DNA of 64,000 bases from Micrasema longulum (taxonomy: Eukaryota; Arthropoda; Insecta; Trichoptera; Brachycentridae), in contig JAGVSM010002893.1 in the NCBI GenBank assembly GCA_022494885.1, forward strand, positions 208,020-272,019. Reading direction: 5' to 3'. The position numbers and the translations under genes are program-made. The notes below the pieces were generated by a model. It was not told where the DNA came from. It did no database searches and saw only the letters and a list, made by a program, of their open reading frames with translations. This document shows, in pieces, positions 50,216 through 61,666 of this stretch (its first letter is position 1; each line of letters begins with the position of its first letter).

Positions 50216-50362
50216 AATGATGATAAATCGTTTTATAAATATATCATTGAAATATGTCCTTAGAACCCTGTTTTATTTCCTTTTTTATCATACCCTTGCT
50301 GTGTGATCCTAAAAAACAACATAATGAAGTTATGATTGTTTCGAAATCGTGTTTTGTCAAAT

Positions 50363-50520
50363 CGGTGGCTTCCTTGGTGAATTGGTCAAGACGCTCAACT
50401 CAGGGCTCCGGGTTTTATACCCGGTAAGAACACAATGAAAGTTATTCTTCTCAAGTTTAGGTGTTCTGTGCCTAAATTCACCACTGTAATTAAATCTTTT
50501 GACCTGCTGTGGTTTAAAAA
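50363..50520 (+). mobile_element. tRNA-derived SINE, family B
   Basis: 'ggcttccttggtgaattggt' head, 'gggctccgggttttataccc' B-box side, body 'caccactgtaattaaatc' and 'gacctgctgtggttt' before an A-run. Confidence 0.7.
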
Positions 50521-50925
50521 AATGTTTTAAGGTGTTTTATTTTATCTCATTTTTATTTTATTTTCTCATAAAAAAAACAGACCACATTATAGAATTTGTA
50601 TTGTATTTGTTTTAGATAATTGTACAAATAAAATTTGAACATCTAGTTATACCTTAACTAATAATCAAGATATACATATGAAAATAATTTCAAAAACAAA
50701 ACATTGTTGTAAAATTCAGACGCTTTCCGATTACACTCTACCCACATGGATGTTTTTTTTTAAAATTTTAACAATGGTTTCAAAATGTCAGTAGAATTAA
50801 ATAATATATAAAATGTGTCTCAATTCTATTTTATGAAGATAACTTTTAATGTAAAATAATTCTATTTATCCTAAGTACTTGCCGTAGTGTGTCGGTGTTA
50901 TTATTGTATATGTTAGTGAGGATGA
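50521..50925. other. AT-rich sequence, nothing recognised
   Basis: No supported feature. Confidence 0.4.
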
Positions 50926-50926
50926 G

Positions 50927-50958
<32 letters not shown>

Positions 50959-50961
50959 ATT
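50926..50961. repeat. TA microsatellite (left of Helitron-like copy 2)
   Basis: It is a run of TATATA. A similar run resumes at 51534-51560 after the Helitron-like element. Confidence 0.8.
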
Positions 50962-51535
50962 TCTCTGTACGTGTGATGTCACCGTCCTCCTAAACGGCTT
51001 AACCTATTTACGTGCGGTTTTCAGAGAAATATAGATCTTTGCGCTTTGCGTGTTTATAGATATTAAAATCTTCAATCGAATATGTAAAAAAAGTTAGGAG
51101 CATAAATGTTTTATTCATCGATCTACCAGGGTTGCATCCGAAGAGAATGCATTTGCAAAAAAATAGAAAGTTGTTTTTTTGTGTTTGTTTTTGAATGTTT
51201 ACAAACAACATTTGTTTTTTATGGATCGCAATCAGATTCTTTTCTTAAACTCCTTATAATTTCCACCGATTTATTTATTTTTATTGAATTTTTGGTAATA
51301 CTAAAATAATATTTAATTTAAAACATTCATTTAAATCGTATTCTTATATAAGTACACCCCTATGTTGGTGAGAAGACCGGGGTTGATTATTTGAATATTT
51401 AGAATATTTAGCTGTAGAATTTAATCACAAACAAGTACCTAGGTACCTACTTATCAATGAAATGTATTTTTCCAATGTAATAAATAGCAGGGAAGCCAAC
51501 GTTTGGGCAGGACAACGTCTGTCGGGTCAGCTAGT
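50962..51535 (+). mobile_element. Helitron-like non-autonomous element, copy 2
   Basis: It starts TCTCTGTACGTGTGATGTCA and carries 'cctaaacggcttaacc' and 'ttcagagaaatatagatctt'. It ends 'gtctgtcgggtcagctagt' directly at a TA repeat. It is collinear with 36567-37255. Helitrons insert without target duplication and end CTRR; both fit. Confidence 0.75.
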
Positions 51536-52149
51536 ATATATATATTTATATATATTTTTGTGTATATATTATGTGTATGTAAGGGTAAGTATAAGTATGT
51601 ATGTGATAATGTGAAGTGAATATAAATGGTTTTATTAAATAATGAATATCAAGGATTAACTGTTTTTTTTTAAACTTGAATGAAGAAATTGAACAACCAC
51701 CTTATCAATTGATTAAAAATGGTCAAGAACGCTCTGGCTTTGTTTAACAATACCTCTTTTTAACTTAGCCTTGTGGGAGTTGAGAAACATAACCTTAAAG
51801 TGAATATTTAAATACACTATCATAAAAATTCCATTAGATGTATTTTCTTCCAAGTTTAAACATGCATGAAAGTTATAACCTGTGAAGCTCGACTTTTTAA
51901 TAAAGATTGAATATAATTATGGTTTACGGTATTTAATACTTCAATAAGTTACGGTTCACGCGTATAACATTAAATTTCCATACACTTAACATCTCCATAC
52001 ATTAAATAGTCATTACGCAAATCTATAAGATAGAAAAAATGCACATTAAGAGAAAAAAAATTGCACTACGCTTTAAAGCTTCCGTTGTTTTAGTATTTGC
52101 TACCCGTGAAAATTAGATTTGTCTATATCTGTGTGAAATTGATAAATAT
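51536..52149. other. Microsatellite and AT-rich sequence
   Basis: TA/TATG repeats to about 51610, then unassigned sequence up to the LINE. Confidence 0.4.
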
Positions 52150-54798
52150 AACTCGTGTGAGGTTTATTGTCCATTGATAGATGACACACAGACGTGCAAC
52201 CATTTCATCTGAAGTATAGATTGACGACCGATGATGTAAGTCATCATTTTATATTGAATGCACTACTACATATTACGAAAATCTAACAGTGTTGCTCATA
52301 ACGACAAGAGTCCTGCAGTTTATTTACATCGTTTCTACCATAAATAGATTTGTTCGTTTATTTCATAAGGCAAACTACGATGATGTTTGTGCCCATTTAG
52401 ATGATATTAATTGGTTCGATACTTTGTCTAATCTGAACATGGAAGACGCAACCCAGCAATTTTACGTTGTTCTAAATGGATTTATAAACAATTTTGTTCC
52501 CAAGCGTCTCACAAATAATAATTGCCGATATCCTCCATGGTACACTCGACCGCTAATTAAGTTAATTTCAGAAAAAAAAAATTTCACAAAAAATGGAAAA
52601 AGTACTCTCAAGCGTCTGATTATCATATTTTTTCTTTGCTGAGGGAAAGACAAAAACGCACGAATAAGGAATGTTACCTACATTTTATCACAACTGCTGA
52701 ATATAACATTAACCGAGAACCTAAACTTTTCTGGTCTTTTGTCAAGTCCAAGCGAGCTGGGTGTGATGTGCCTCTTCAAATGTCCTACAAAGATAATTTG
52801 GTACTTGGCGGTCAGAATATTTGTAATGCTTTTGCGGAATATTTCCATTCTGAATTTATGGAAACTAATGCATCTAGTTGTAGTGTTCCTGCCGAAGAAA
52901 ATAGTGTAATTGATCTTAATGCTATAGAAATAAATGAGTCATTGGTAACAAAATATCTCAAAAAACTTAAAGTCAGCAAGGGTGCTGGCTTTGATGGCAT
53001 ACACCCTTTTTTTATTTCTAAATGTATTAAACAGTTTGCGCGTCCTCTTACTTATCTTTTTCAATTATCAATAAAGGAAGGCACGTTTCCTGAAATATGG
53101 AAAAAGGCAAATATTACACCTGTGCATAAAAAAGGAAATAAGAGTCTTGTAGTAAATTATCGACCCATTTATCTTCTTCCCATTTTTAGTAAAATCCTTG
53201 AAAATATAGTAACCGATCAGCTCTTCGATGTTATAAAACCACATATTAATCCCAATCAACATGGATTCTATAAGAAACGGTCAGTTGAATTAAATCTTTG
53301 TGAATTTACCGATATTGTTTTGAATGCAATGGATGCAGGTTTTCAGGTAGACGTTTTATATACGGATTATTCAAAGGCTTTCGATAAAATAAGTCATTCG
53401 GTCTTACTTCGCAAGCTTTGGAACATTGGTATACTGGGGAATCTGTATCGTTGGATATGTTCCTACATTAGTAACCGCAGTCAATCGGTCTCACTCAAGG
53501 GATTTAATTCATCATTTAAACCAATCCCATCAGGTGTCCCTCAAGGTTCGCATCTTGGACCTTTATTTTTTATTATTTATATCAATGATATAAGTTTATG
53601 CATCCAAAACTCAAATTTTTTGCTATACGCTGATGACAATAAAGTATTTAAAATTGTGTCTTCAATAAATGATTGCGAAGTTCTTCAAGCTGACTTAGAT
53701 AGAATCTTTTGCTATTGCAAGGATAATCAGTTATTATTGAATTCTGATAAATGTCTTGTCATGTCATTTACTCGAAAGAAAAAAAAGTATCTTATTTGAC
53801 TACAAACTATCTGGGAAAATTGTCAATCGTTCAATGAAAGCAAGAGATTTGGGTGTACTGATGGATGATAAGCTTTTATTTAGAGATCACATGTATACAA
53901 TAGTAGATAAGGCGTACAGACTTCTAGGTTTTATCTTACGAATCTCCAAGCCATTCTCATCACCAAATACATTAAAACTTCTTTACTATACTTATGTGCG
54001 TAGTCAACTCGAATTCGCTTCATTAGTATGGTCCCCTCAATATAATGTATATATTAATCAAATTGAAACCATTCAAAAGAAATTTATAAGGAGCCTGGAA
54101 TATCGTTTTGGTAACATTGAAAATGATTACGGCGCATCTTTGATCAATTTTAATATAGAATCACTACAAAAAAGGCGCCTTAGATATGATTTAATTTTTC
54201 TTTTCAAAATTCTCAATAATATAGTTGATTCGCCGTATCTTTTACAAAATATTAGTTTCCGTTGTCCTCTTCGCTATACCAGATTAAATTCCCTTTTTTA
54301 TGTACCAACTTGTAAAAACAATTATACCTCGAATTCATTCATTAGACGTACCTGTAGAAATTATAACGGACTCAGTATTGATGCAGACATTTTTAACTGC
54401 ACATTGCATTTGTACAGAAAATTTCTTCATGGGGTCGATTATTTGGGATAGTTGCTGAATGTACATCTTGAGTGGTTTATGCTATGCATATGTGCTGCAT
54501 GTAATGTATATGTTTGTGTATGTTTTATATGTGCGTTCATGTGTGTGCGTGGATGGCTCGGAGTGTACATTCGGTATTTTTATTTATTTTAATTTATTAC
54601 CTCCATGGAAAACGCAAATGTCAACAATTATTCTTTTCTCACTTAAAATTCTTTTTTTTTGTCACATTTAATGTTTATATCTTTTAATTTATGAAAACTT
54701 AATTGGTCTTTTTATGTTAAAAAATTGTTGTTTTTAATACTGATTTTGTATGACTGTATGTTTTCTAAATAAAATAAAATAAAATAAAATAAAATAAA
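52150..54798 (+). mobile_element. Jockey/CR1-type LINE, 5'-truncated, reverse transcriptase preserved
   Basis: The element contains the end of the upstream region, a near-complete reverse transcriptase, the C-terminal tail, a 3' UTR with TG-rich stretch and a terminal (AAATA/AATAA)n tail at about 54765-54798. The endonuclease domain is missing or unreadable. Two frameshifts interrupt the coding region. Confidence 0.85.
52289..54451 (+). pseudogene. LINE reverse transcriptase (RNA-directed DNA polymerase), frameshifted
   Basis: It encodes the enzyme that copies LINE RNA into DNA at a nicked target site. Three frames follow each other: 52289-52642, 52636-53799 and 53756-54451. RT motif A is YTDYSKAFDKISH (near 53360), motif B is PSGVPQGSHLGP (near 53530) and the catalytic motif C is LLYADDNKVF (near 53621), where Asn replaces the more usual Thr/Leu after YADD. 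The last frame holds RDLGVLMDDKLLF, TLKLLYYTYVRSQLEFASLV and a long tail to the stop at 54451. Both frame changes fall in poly-A runs (about 52572-52581 and 53779-53787), so they may be indels in the copy or sequencing errors. Truncated at the N-terminus. Confidence 0.88.
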
Positions 54799-55740
54799 TA
54801 TAGAGAAGATGGTCAGCAAAGCTTACAAAACATTAGGCTTTATAATAAGAGTATGTAAACCATTTAACTATCCACAAACACTAAAAATATTATATTTTGC
54901 ACATGTCCGCAGTATTCTTGAATATTGCTCTACAGTCTAGTCTCCTCAATACTCCAAATACATTTTAAGAATTGAAAGGATTCAAAAAAATTTTATGAAG
55001 CATCTAAACTATTGACAAAATGAACATTTTAATAACTATGAAGAAGCTGTACTATATCACAATATTGAAACCTTACAATCCAGAAGAACTATATCTGATA
55101 CCGTCTTCCTTTACAAAATAACAAATTAGATTGTCCCCAACTTCTTGAGAAAATTAAAATTCGTATCCCTCAGCGCACAACTCGGCTGCAGCAATTGTTT
55201 CATGTTGGAAGATCAAGCACAAATAACAACAAGAATGCACCTTTTCCCAGAATCTTAAATAGTTATAACAAACATTTTTTTGAAATTGATATATATTTTC
55301 TAACTTTAATTAACTATAAAAAAAAATGCCAAGGCTATAATTGCAGATAATAATCATTTAACTTAATCACTACTATCTATTTAACATTTGTAATTTGTTA
55401 TATACTTGTACATTTGTATTTATGTCTAAGAGGAAAAGCTAATCTGAAGCTACTCTTGGGGATCCGTAAAATGATTTTTTTTTTTAAATTATTTAAAAAT
55501 TATAATAATAAATTAAATTTTGTACTTTTAGTTATTATTAACTTTTTTATTTTTTGCAAGTGATATGATACGGAGTGGCTTAATACAGGTACGCTTTTTA
55601 AAAAAAAATTTACATTCTATTTAGTTTTTATATAGAAAACTATAATTGGCCTAAAATTTTGGTTTATTTGTATATACTGTACTTTTTGTTGTAATGGCTG
55701 TTGTTTTCTTTAAATAAATAAATAAAAAAATAAAAAATAA
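54799..55740 (+). mobile_element. Second LINE remnant, head-to-tail with the first
   Basis: It starts directly after the A-rich tail of the preceding LINE. The + strand reads KMVSKAYKTLGFIIRVCKPF, then YPQTLKILYFAHVRSILEYC, with stops and frameshifts. The 3' UTR (55200-55735) matches 15360-15860 and the end is an AATA-rich tail. It is related to but distinct from the 52-54 kb element. Confidence 0.75.
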
Positions 55741-56157
55741 AAATGTAGATGTCTGTTATGTTAAAGGCAAATAATAATTATGAATGTTGCAGTGTCTCAG
55801 TAAAACATTTTTTAATATTTTTTCATAATATTCCATACACAGAATATTCAACGGAAAAAGTCTGACAAGAAACAATAAAAGTTTAAGTGTGGCAGGAGAC
55901 GATTTGTTAGTGTTGCCTCTTTCTCATTCGTCTTTGTAATTAAATTGTCGAAGGGTTTTCAAGAATAGCATTATAAAAAAGCAATTGAGATGCCTAATCG
56001 ACTATTGTCGAGTGGGTGACAAAATGTCACATCTATCCAGCATAAGGCTCCAAGACTACAAAAAATGTTGACATAAATATAGTTTTTCTTTTTTCAATGC
56101 GGAAAAGAAAGGATAATGACGATGATAGCAAAAAAGCGCAGTTTATTTAAATAATTT
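55741..56157. other. No recognised feature
   Basis: No frame or repeat is supported. Confidence 0.4.
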
Positions 56158-56342
56158 ATTTGTTACATGAAGGTAAAATGATCAGTTGTATGCTTCAGGT
56201 ACCAGTCGAGGTCTTTGAAATATTCTAGTGTAAAAACAGTCATTTAAATAAATATTACATTTCAAACATGTTGAAAATCGAACCCCAGACCTCTTTCACA
56301 GTAAGCAAACGCGCTGATCATTCGCTGCAAAGCCGACATGTG
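56158..56342 (-). mobile_element. tRNA-derived SINE, family A
   Basis: On the - strand it has 'aatgatcagcgcgtttgctt', 'gaggtctggggttcgatttt' (B box) and 'tgatcattttaccttcatgt', then stops short of the usual tail. Confidence 0.7.
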
Positions 56343-56391
56343 AGTATTTTTTTTTCTTTTACACCATAGTACACTCAATAACAGTGGTGAC

Positions 56392-56516
56392 ATTTTTTTT
56401 TTCCATACATATATTTACATAGAATATTCATTTCAAAAAGTCATCTTAAAATTAAGCTATACCATAATTTGGGAATAAATACCCACAAAGACTTCAGCGT
56501 CTGAGCATGGGCCATT
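56392..56516 (-). repeat. Inverted partner of 19951-20078
   Basis: 'aaagacttcagcgtctgagc' and 'ttttttccatacatatattt' match the block inside DNA-element copy 3. Confidence 0.6.
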
Positions 56517-56967
56517 CCTTTTTTAAATATATCCATTTTAGACTCATTAAAATAAGTCAAAAAGATGCCATGTATTCTTTTTTAATTTTATTTTTATTTA
56601 TTTTATTGAAATTTAGTTGCATATACATTTTAGTTGCATATACAATAAAATGAAGGTAAAAGTGGAGTTATAAGTAAATAAAGTATTTAAAACAAATTAT
56701 TACCAAGCAGTTATTTACAAATTAAGGAGTCAAAAAAAAGATACACAGTTTAAAAATTATATTACCAGTTATAAAAATATTTTTAAAATAAAATATTTGG
56801 TCATAGAAATATTTTTAACCTGTAAAAAACAAAATAAGAAAGCAACCCATGATAATTAAACAATTTTAAATAACACCAAACGATAAAAAAAAAATGTTTT
56901 ATTATTCAAAACTACTACTTAGGTAACTAGTATAAATATATATATAAATACATACTGATATAAAAAA
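56517..56967. other. AT-rich sequence, nothing recognised
   Basis: No supported feature. Confidence 0.4.
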
Positions 56968-57070
56968 AAAATTAAATGTTCTCCACCCCTGTTGTAATTT
57001 GTTAATCTTAATGACTCCCTTGAAGATAAAATCCAGGTTTTTGTCTACAAACATTTAGTCAAACAGTTTT
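56968..57070 (-). repeat. Relative of the right flank of the foldback element
   Basis: 'aatgttctccacccctgttg' followed by 'aaaatccaggtttttgtcta' matches 43488-43600, extending beyond the foldback arm. This shows that the element is longer than its arms. Confidence 0.55.
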
Positions 57071-57074
57071 TTTT

Positions 57075-57190
57075 GTTTTTATATTTTCGAAATGGAGTAA
57101 ATCCTTTATTTTTCAGAATAGCGTTCTTACACAAACTCCTACCCGTTCGATTCCCGGCGAGATCACAAAAATCTAATGTGATTTTTCCAA
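57075..57190 (+). mobile_element. Possible SINE fragment with B box
   Basis: 'cccgttcgattcccggcgag' is a good RNA polymerase III B box. The upstream half of a tRNA-like head is unclear. Confidence 0.4.
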
Positions 57191-57359
57191 AGCAAGGGTG
57201 TACCGTATGTAATTTACAACAACAAAAACACTTTATATTCATTTTAATATAAATAAAACGTACAAATTCTTTCTCTAAGTAGTATAGTCCTACAACAATA
57301 GTCGTAAGAGGTATTTATTGTTTTTCACAACCGATTACCGAGTAGTCTGCCAAATTGAA

Positions 57360-57470
57360 TTCCTCTCCCGGGTTTATCACTAGCGGGAGTCGTTAGTCGT
57401 TATAGACGTCGTTATCCGTTATCGACGGGTGGAGAGTCGTTATAGCCGTGGACGAAGCCGTTAAGGAGCC
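57360..57470. repeat. GC-rich island with GTCGTTA micro-repeats
   Basis: In about 100 bases GTCGTTA occurs four times ('gtcgttagtcgttatagacg', 'gtcgttatccgttatcgacg', 'gtcgttatagccgtggacg'), in a tract much richer in GC than its surroundings. Confidence 0.5.
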
Positions 57471-58849
57471 TCATTGGTAAAATATGCGAAAATTGTGCAC
57501 GAAGTTAGCACGAATCACCTGAAATGCGAATATAAAAAAAGTAATACCCTTAAACACATCAGTAATATATTATTTGCCATTTTTTTAATCAGCTTTGCGT
57601 AAGCGTCACTTTTCAGTAGTTGGTCCAAGGGTGTTTAACAAGATGGCTCTTCAAATAAAGTTGACAGTAAAAAAATTTCATTGAAATATGGAATGCTAGT
57701 AATTACTACGACCAAATAGGTAACTGTGAAAAGTTGATTAATTTGACCAAATTTGCAATACTTCTTATAAGTATAGTGATGAATTGATTGTGATTTTACC
57801 ACATGTTATTAATTCGTAAATTCAATAATTTAATAAAAAAAATTTACATAAATTTATTTGAGTAATGTATTATTATCGTATGTACTGTTTTCAAATTTTG
57901 GTCATAAAATTATTGAAGTACTAAAAACAAACATTACATTATCTAAAAATCAGCACTTCACTTGTTTGATGCTAGTTTGGTGGTGATTTTATAATTTGTT
58001 TGACTGGCACTCACACCCATGATTATTGTCACATGGCGCTGCGCTAAGAAAATGGAAAGGACGGATAGGTAGATATAAATGTTGTTGAAAGTTATTCCGA
58101 GTAAATGGCGTTTTATTTATTAGACATTTGTGTTTTTTTTTTCTATGTTCGTTCAGACATATGAGGTTAGAGGCTCGATTACCGGAAATGATAACACGAA
58201 AGATTCACTTTTTGATGCAGTTTTACACTCCAGTATTTCATTTCATAGTACTGGTTGAAATACGTTTTTTTTGTTCAATTTCGTTTCGGTTATTTTAAAT
58301 TTATGCGCTTTAAAAAAATGCATTATCAGGTGCAGAGTCAAAATACGGCGTTTATTGGCAAAAAAATTAAGTAAATATATTAAATAAAAATTAAAACAAA
58401 ATAAGTATTTGACATCGAATTGAATTGCAAGAAAATAATCATAGCAGCTTCACTAGATACAAAAATACCCGTTCTAAAGCTACATTTATTATATACTCGT
58501 ATATACACTTTACTAAATTATAATAACAATTACAGTTCTACATTTTAATAAAAATAAAAAAATAAAAATAATAAAACACGAAAAACATTTATGAACAACA
58601 TTAACAATTTAAAGCAATGATAAGAAAAAAAAAAAAATATATTAAAGAATATATGACAAAAAAGTCAATAAAATAATATTTTAATTAATAGATATTTTTT
58701 TTAGTTGGCAACTAACAGTTCAAATCCCAAAAACTAAAAAAAAACTAAGTACCTAAGTAAATAAAATTACAGATTTAAAAATAGTGTATGAAACAAATGA
58801 ATAAAAAATAGACATTGAATATTGAAGATTGAAGGCAGCATTTAATTTT
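57471..58849. other. AT-rich sequence, nothing recognised
   Basis: No open frame with family likeness; long A/T runs. Confidence 0.4.
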
Positions 58850-59110
58850 TCTTATTCTTAGAACCTCATCCAGCTGACTTCTTCCAATTCTGAGAAGCCA
58901 CTCTTTAACTTCAGCTGGGAATTATTTTTTGGAAGAATGAGTTATTTCTTGAGGTACCTTATTATAGCATCAAGATCCTACAAAACTTGAGTGTCTTTGG
59001 GCAAAAATTGTCTTCGTTTGAGGAACCACAAGACAACCTTTAGTTATCGCTTTGGTTTTTTTGGAGTTAATTTGAACAAGTTGAGGTTTCTTATTATGGA
59101 CACATTTTAA
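58850..59110 (-). mobile_element. LINE C-terminal fragment
   Basis: On the - strand it reads, with stops, CLVVPQTKTIFAQRHSSFVG, then PQEITHSSKK and FPAEVKEWLLRIGRSQLDEV, like the end of a CR1-type LINE protein. Confidence 0.55.
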
Positions 59111-59699
59111 CAGGGTCATTATAAATAACTGTCTGACATTTAAAACTTTTAATTTTTTAAATTGTGGTTCCGAATGACACTAAAATTGTTTTGTGATTAC
59201 CATATTTGCTTTTTGAACTTTAATTAATGGATCTAATATAGATAAATAATAGAATAACTTGATGTCATAAGCCATAAAAATGTTACAAATAAATAAAATA
59301 ACTAAAACAAAACAAACTAACTGAACACATTTACTTAATATCAAATTGAAGGCAATTGTTAAAATACGAGTAAACGAAGGGACACAAAACGCCGAACACC
59401 GTCCAAGTGGAACAAAAGATCTATTTTTGTCTGTCAATAATCCAAATACTCCTGACCTGTGGCATCTTCTTCAAAAAAAAAACGTGGACAAGTTTCTTAT
59501 CAATGCCACAGCTGACTATTCTCTAGATTACACAATGGTTTGAGCAGTTAAAAGAAACATAACTTTTGCAGTAAATATTATCTCTGTACTGATAAAATTA
59601 ACAAGGAAAATATATGCCAATGTGATTAAGATACATTTGATGTATTTGGTTATATTTCAATAATATTTTACTTGAATTTGAGAACCTAATAGAAACTGA
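59111..59699. other. No recognised gene
   Basis: The open frame at 59346-59543 (+) may be an internal LINE piece, but no motif supports this. Confidence 0.3.
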
Positions 59700-59945
59700 C
59701 CACTATCCAAAGAAAAAAGCCTCATACTTTGATCACACATTTTGCAATTATAAATATGATCTTCTTACACATATTGTGGAAGAAAAGATAGAAAAAAGAC
59801 AGTGTATAGGACATAAAAGATCGTCGTAACACAAAAACATTACACCGTGGTTTAGTGTCTCGGATGCAGCAGCGCAAATAAGACTGGTTTAGGATCGTGA
59901 CGAGTTCAAGAGGATGGTCGCCAATATTTGCAAGGAACGGCGAAG
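59700..59945 (+). mobile_element. LINE C-terminal fragment
   Basis: The + strand reads HIVEEKIEKRQCIGHKRSS, then NITPWFSVSDAAAQIRLV and DRDEFKRMVANICKERRRKK, the 'GRRxxGRKR..WL..IR.W' LINE tail. Confidence 0.7.
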
Positions 59946-59989
59946 AAAGAAGAAACAGTCAATTATCGTAATGGTATCTACGCAGGTCC

Positions 59990-60510
59990 ACCAATGAATA
60001 AAATGACTTGTCTGCAGTCTTTATTAAATGCCGCAAAGAGGTTTATTTTTGGAATCTCTCATATACATACATTTTTTGCAGAGGGTGGAATACAAACTCT
60101 GTTGGCTTATGTATAAGTCATTGCACAATAAGGGAACTATGCATTCCAGATGAACTAGCTGACAGACGTCTAACGCTTAGATCAGCTAGATCTACGGCGA
60201 GAAGAAAAATTATTATACGCGCATTTGAAGTCGCAGACTCTATGGCACTGAATGCTCTCCCAGCAGAAGTGTGAAACTGTGAGATCGAAGTGATGTTTCA
60301 GAAAAAAATTAAAATCCACCTGTTCCTTAAATCATTTTAATAAATCCGTAGCACGTTGTAACAAAATAAATTGTTTTATGAAAATTATAAATTTTAAGTT
60401 AAAATTAAATGAATAGTCAAAGAACCACTTTGTAAAGCACCTTTGCGGTATTGTATTACGTAAATGGCGCTATATAAGTTATCAATAATAAAATTAATAA
60501 TAGTATAATA
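59990..60510 (+). mobile_element. LINE tail and 3' UTR with 'ggcgctatataag' end
   Basis: The frame ending at 60274 reads ARSTARRKIIIRAFEVADSM, then ALNALPAEV, followed by KKIKIHLFLKSF in another frame (the 'WN.LP...R......FKK.LK..LF' tail). The 3' UTR has 'taaagcacctttgcggtatt' and 'aaatggcgctatataagtta' before an AATAAT tail, typical of CR1/L2-type 3' ends. Confidence 0.7.
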
Positions 60511-61262
60511 GACACGTGCAATACTGGACACATTTAACTCCAGGTGACAGGTCTGCCAACACAGAGACGCAACACGGCGTTAATAACCGGTTACTTCAAA
60601 CAGACACTCTCCGATCACCATTGATTCCGGTTGCTTTCAAAACGACATTGTTAACCACTTATGATATTTTACTTTAAACTCATTTAATTTCCACGATAAG
60701 GTTCAAACAATATTGTTCGGTATTCATTCGTTGTATTTTATTTCATTATTATTTCAAGTTGTTAATAAAACTAGACAAAATATGTTGATATCTTTTATTT
60801 TATTTACGCCGCCTTGCAACAAAACATTGGTAAAATAATAATTCCATACAATTATTAAAATCACACAAAACAAATTCCAGTACAGTACTTTATCTATACG
60901 TTTTCCGTAAGAATCAAAATATTTTAATATCAAATTTATTGTATAACTTTCATCTTAGTTTGTCTTTTCACTTTCTTTCTAACCTCGCCGATCAGTGACC
61001 AATCCGCATTTTTCCTTTATATTACTAACAGTTATCGGCTACCTGTCCAAGGGTTTCCTTTCGTTTTCCAAACATCCCCTGCGGACCGCTTATTGCCCCC
61101 TCCTTTCATTTTTCCTTCGACTACCACCACAACCTTTTCCACCCTTTCCCCAACCACGTACAGAACAAGACGAGGCACGTGACCTAACCACTTGTTCTAC
61201 AGAAGCTCGGAATAGACTTCAAATTAAACTTTACTAGTATATACTGATGTCGAAAAAATCCC
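60511..61262. other. Unassigned; pyrimidine-rich patch at 60960-61190
   Basis: 60530-60660 and 60960-61190 are richer in C than the surroundings. The + frame 60995-61237 is Pro/Leu-rich and reads like translation of a pyrimidine tract. No gene is supported. Confidence 0.3.
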
Positions 61263-61330
61263 CTTGAATTTTTTATTATTATTTTTATTTTATTTCATTC
61301 ACATAAACGCCCGGAGGGCTTTTACAAGTA
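61263..61330 (-). repeat. LINE 3' end with small hairpin
   Basis: On the - strand 'aaagccctccgggcgttt' forms a GCCC/GGGC stem and is followed by an AAATAA-rich tail. This is a typical LINE terminus; the rest of the element is not readable. Confidence 0.45.
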
Positions 61331-61666
61331 TGGTACATATGTGACACAAATGTGAAATGGGATGTTAGTCTGAAAAATAAAGGATTTTCTCCATTTCCAA
61401 ATTAAAATAGATTTTTTCAAAGGTTTATCATCTAGCCACAAATATAGTAACACATCTGTTCACTGCGTCTAGCCCTGAAACACATATATAATTTTAAATT
61501 TTCTGTCCTTACTGTTTGTGTATATATATACATTGAATTTTATAATAAAGATACTGATCACTGAGTCACGAAAGCTCTAAAACCGGTTTTTTTTGTAAAA
61601 TTTGCGGATATAAGTAACAATTTATTATATCCATTATAAAATATATATATAATGAAACAGTTTTGT
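61331..61666. other. AT-rich sequence, nothing recognised
   Basis: No supported feature. Confidence 0.4.

Noticed and set aside
50363..50440. True tRNA-Leu-like gene
   Set aside because: The acceptor stem does not pair and the family body follows; two sister copies show the same structure.
60995..61237. Proline-rich coding exon
   Set aside because: The frame is a translation of a CT-rich tract and lacks splice borders or a credible start.
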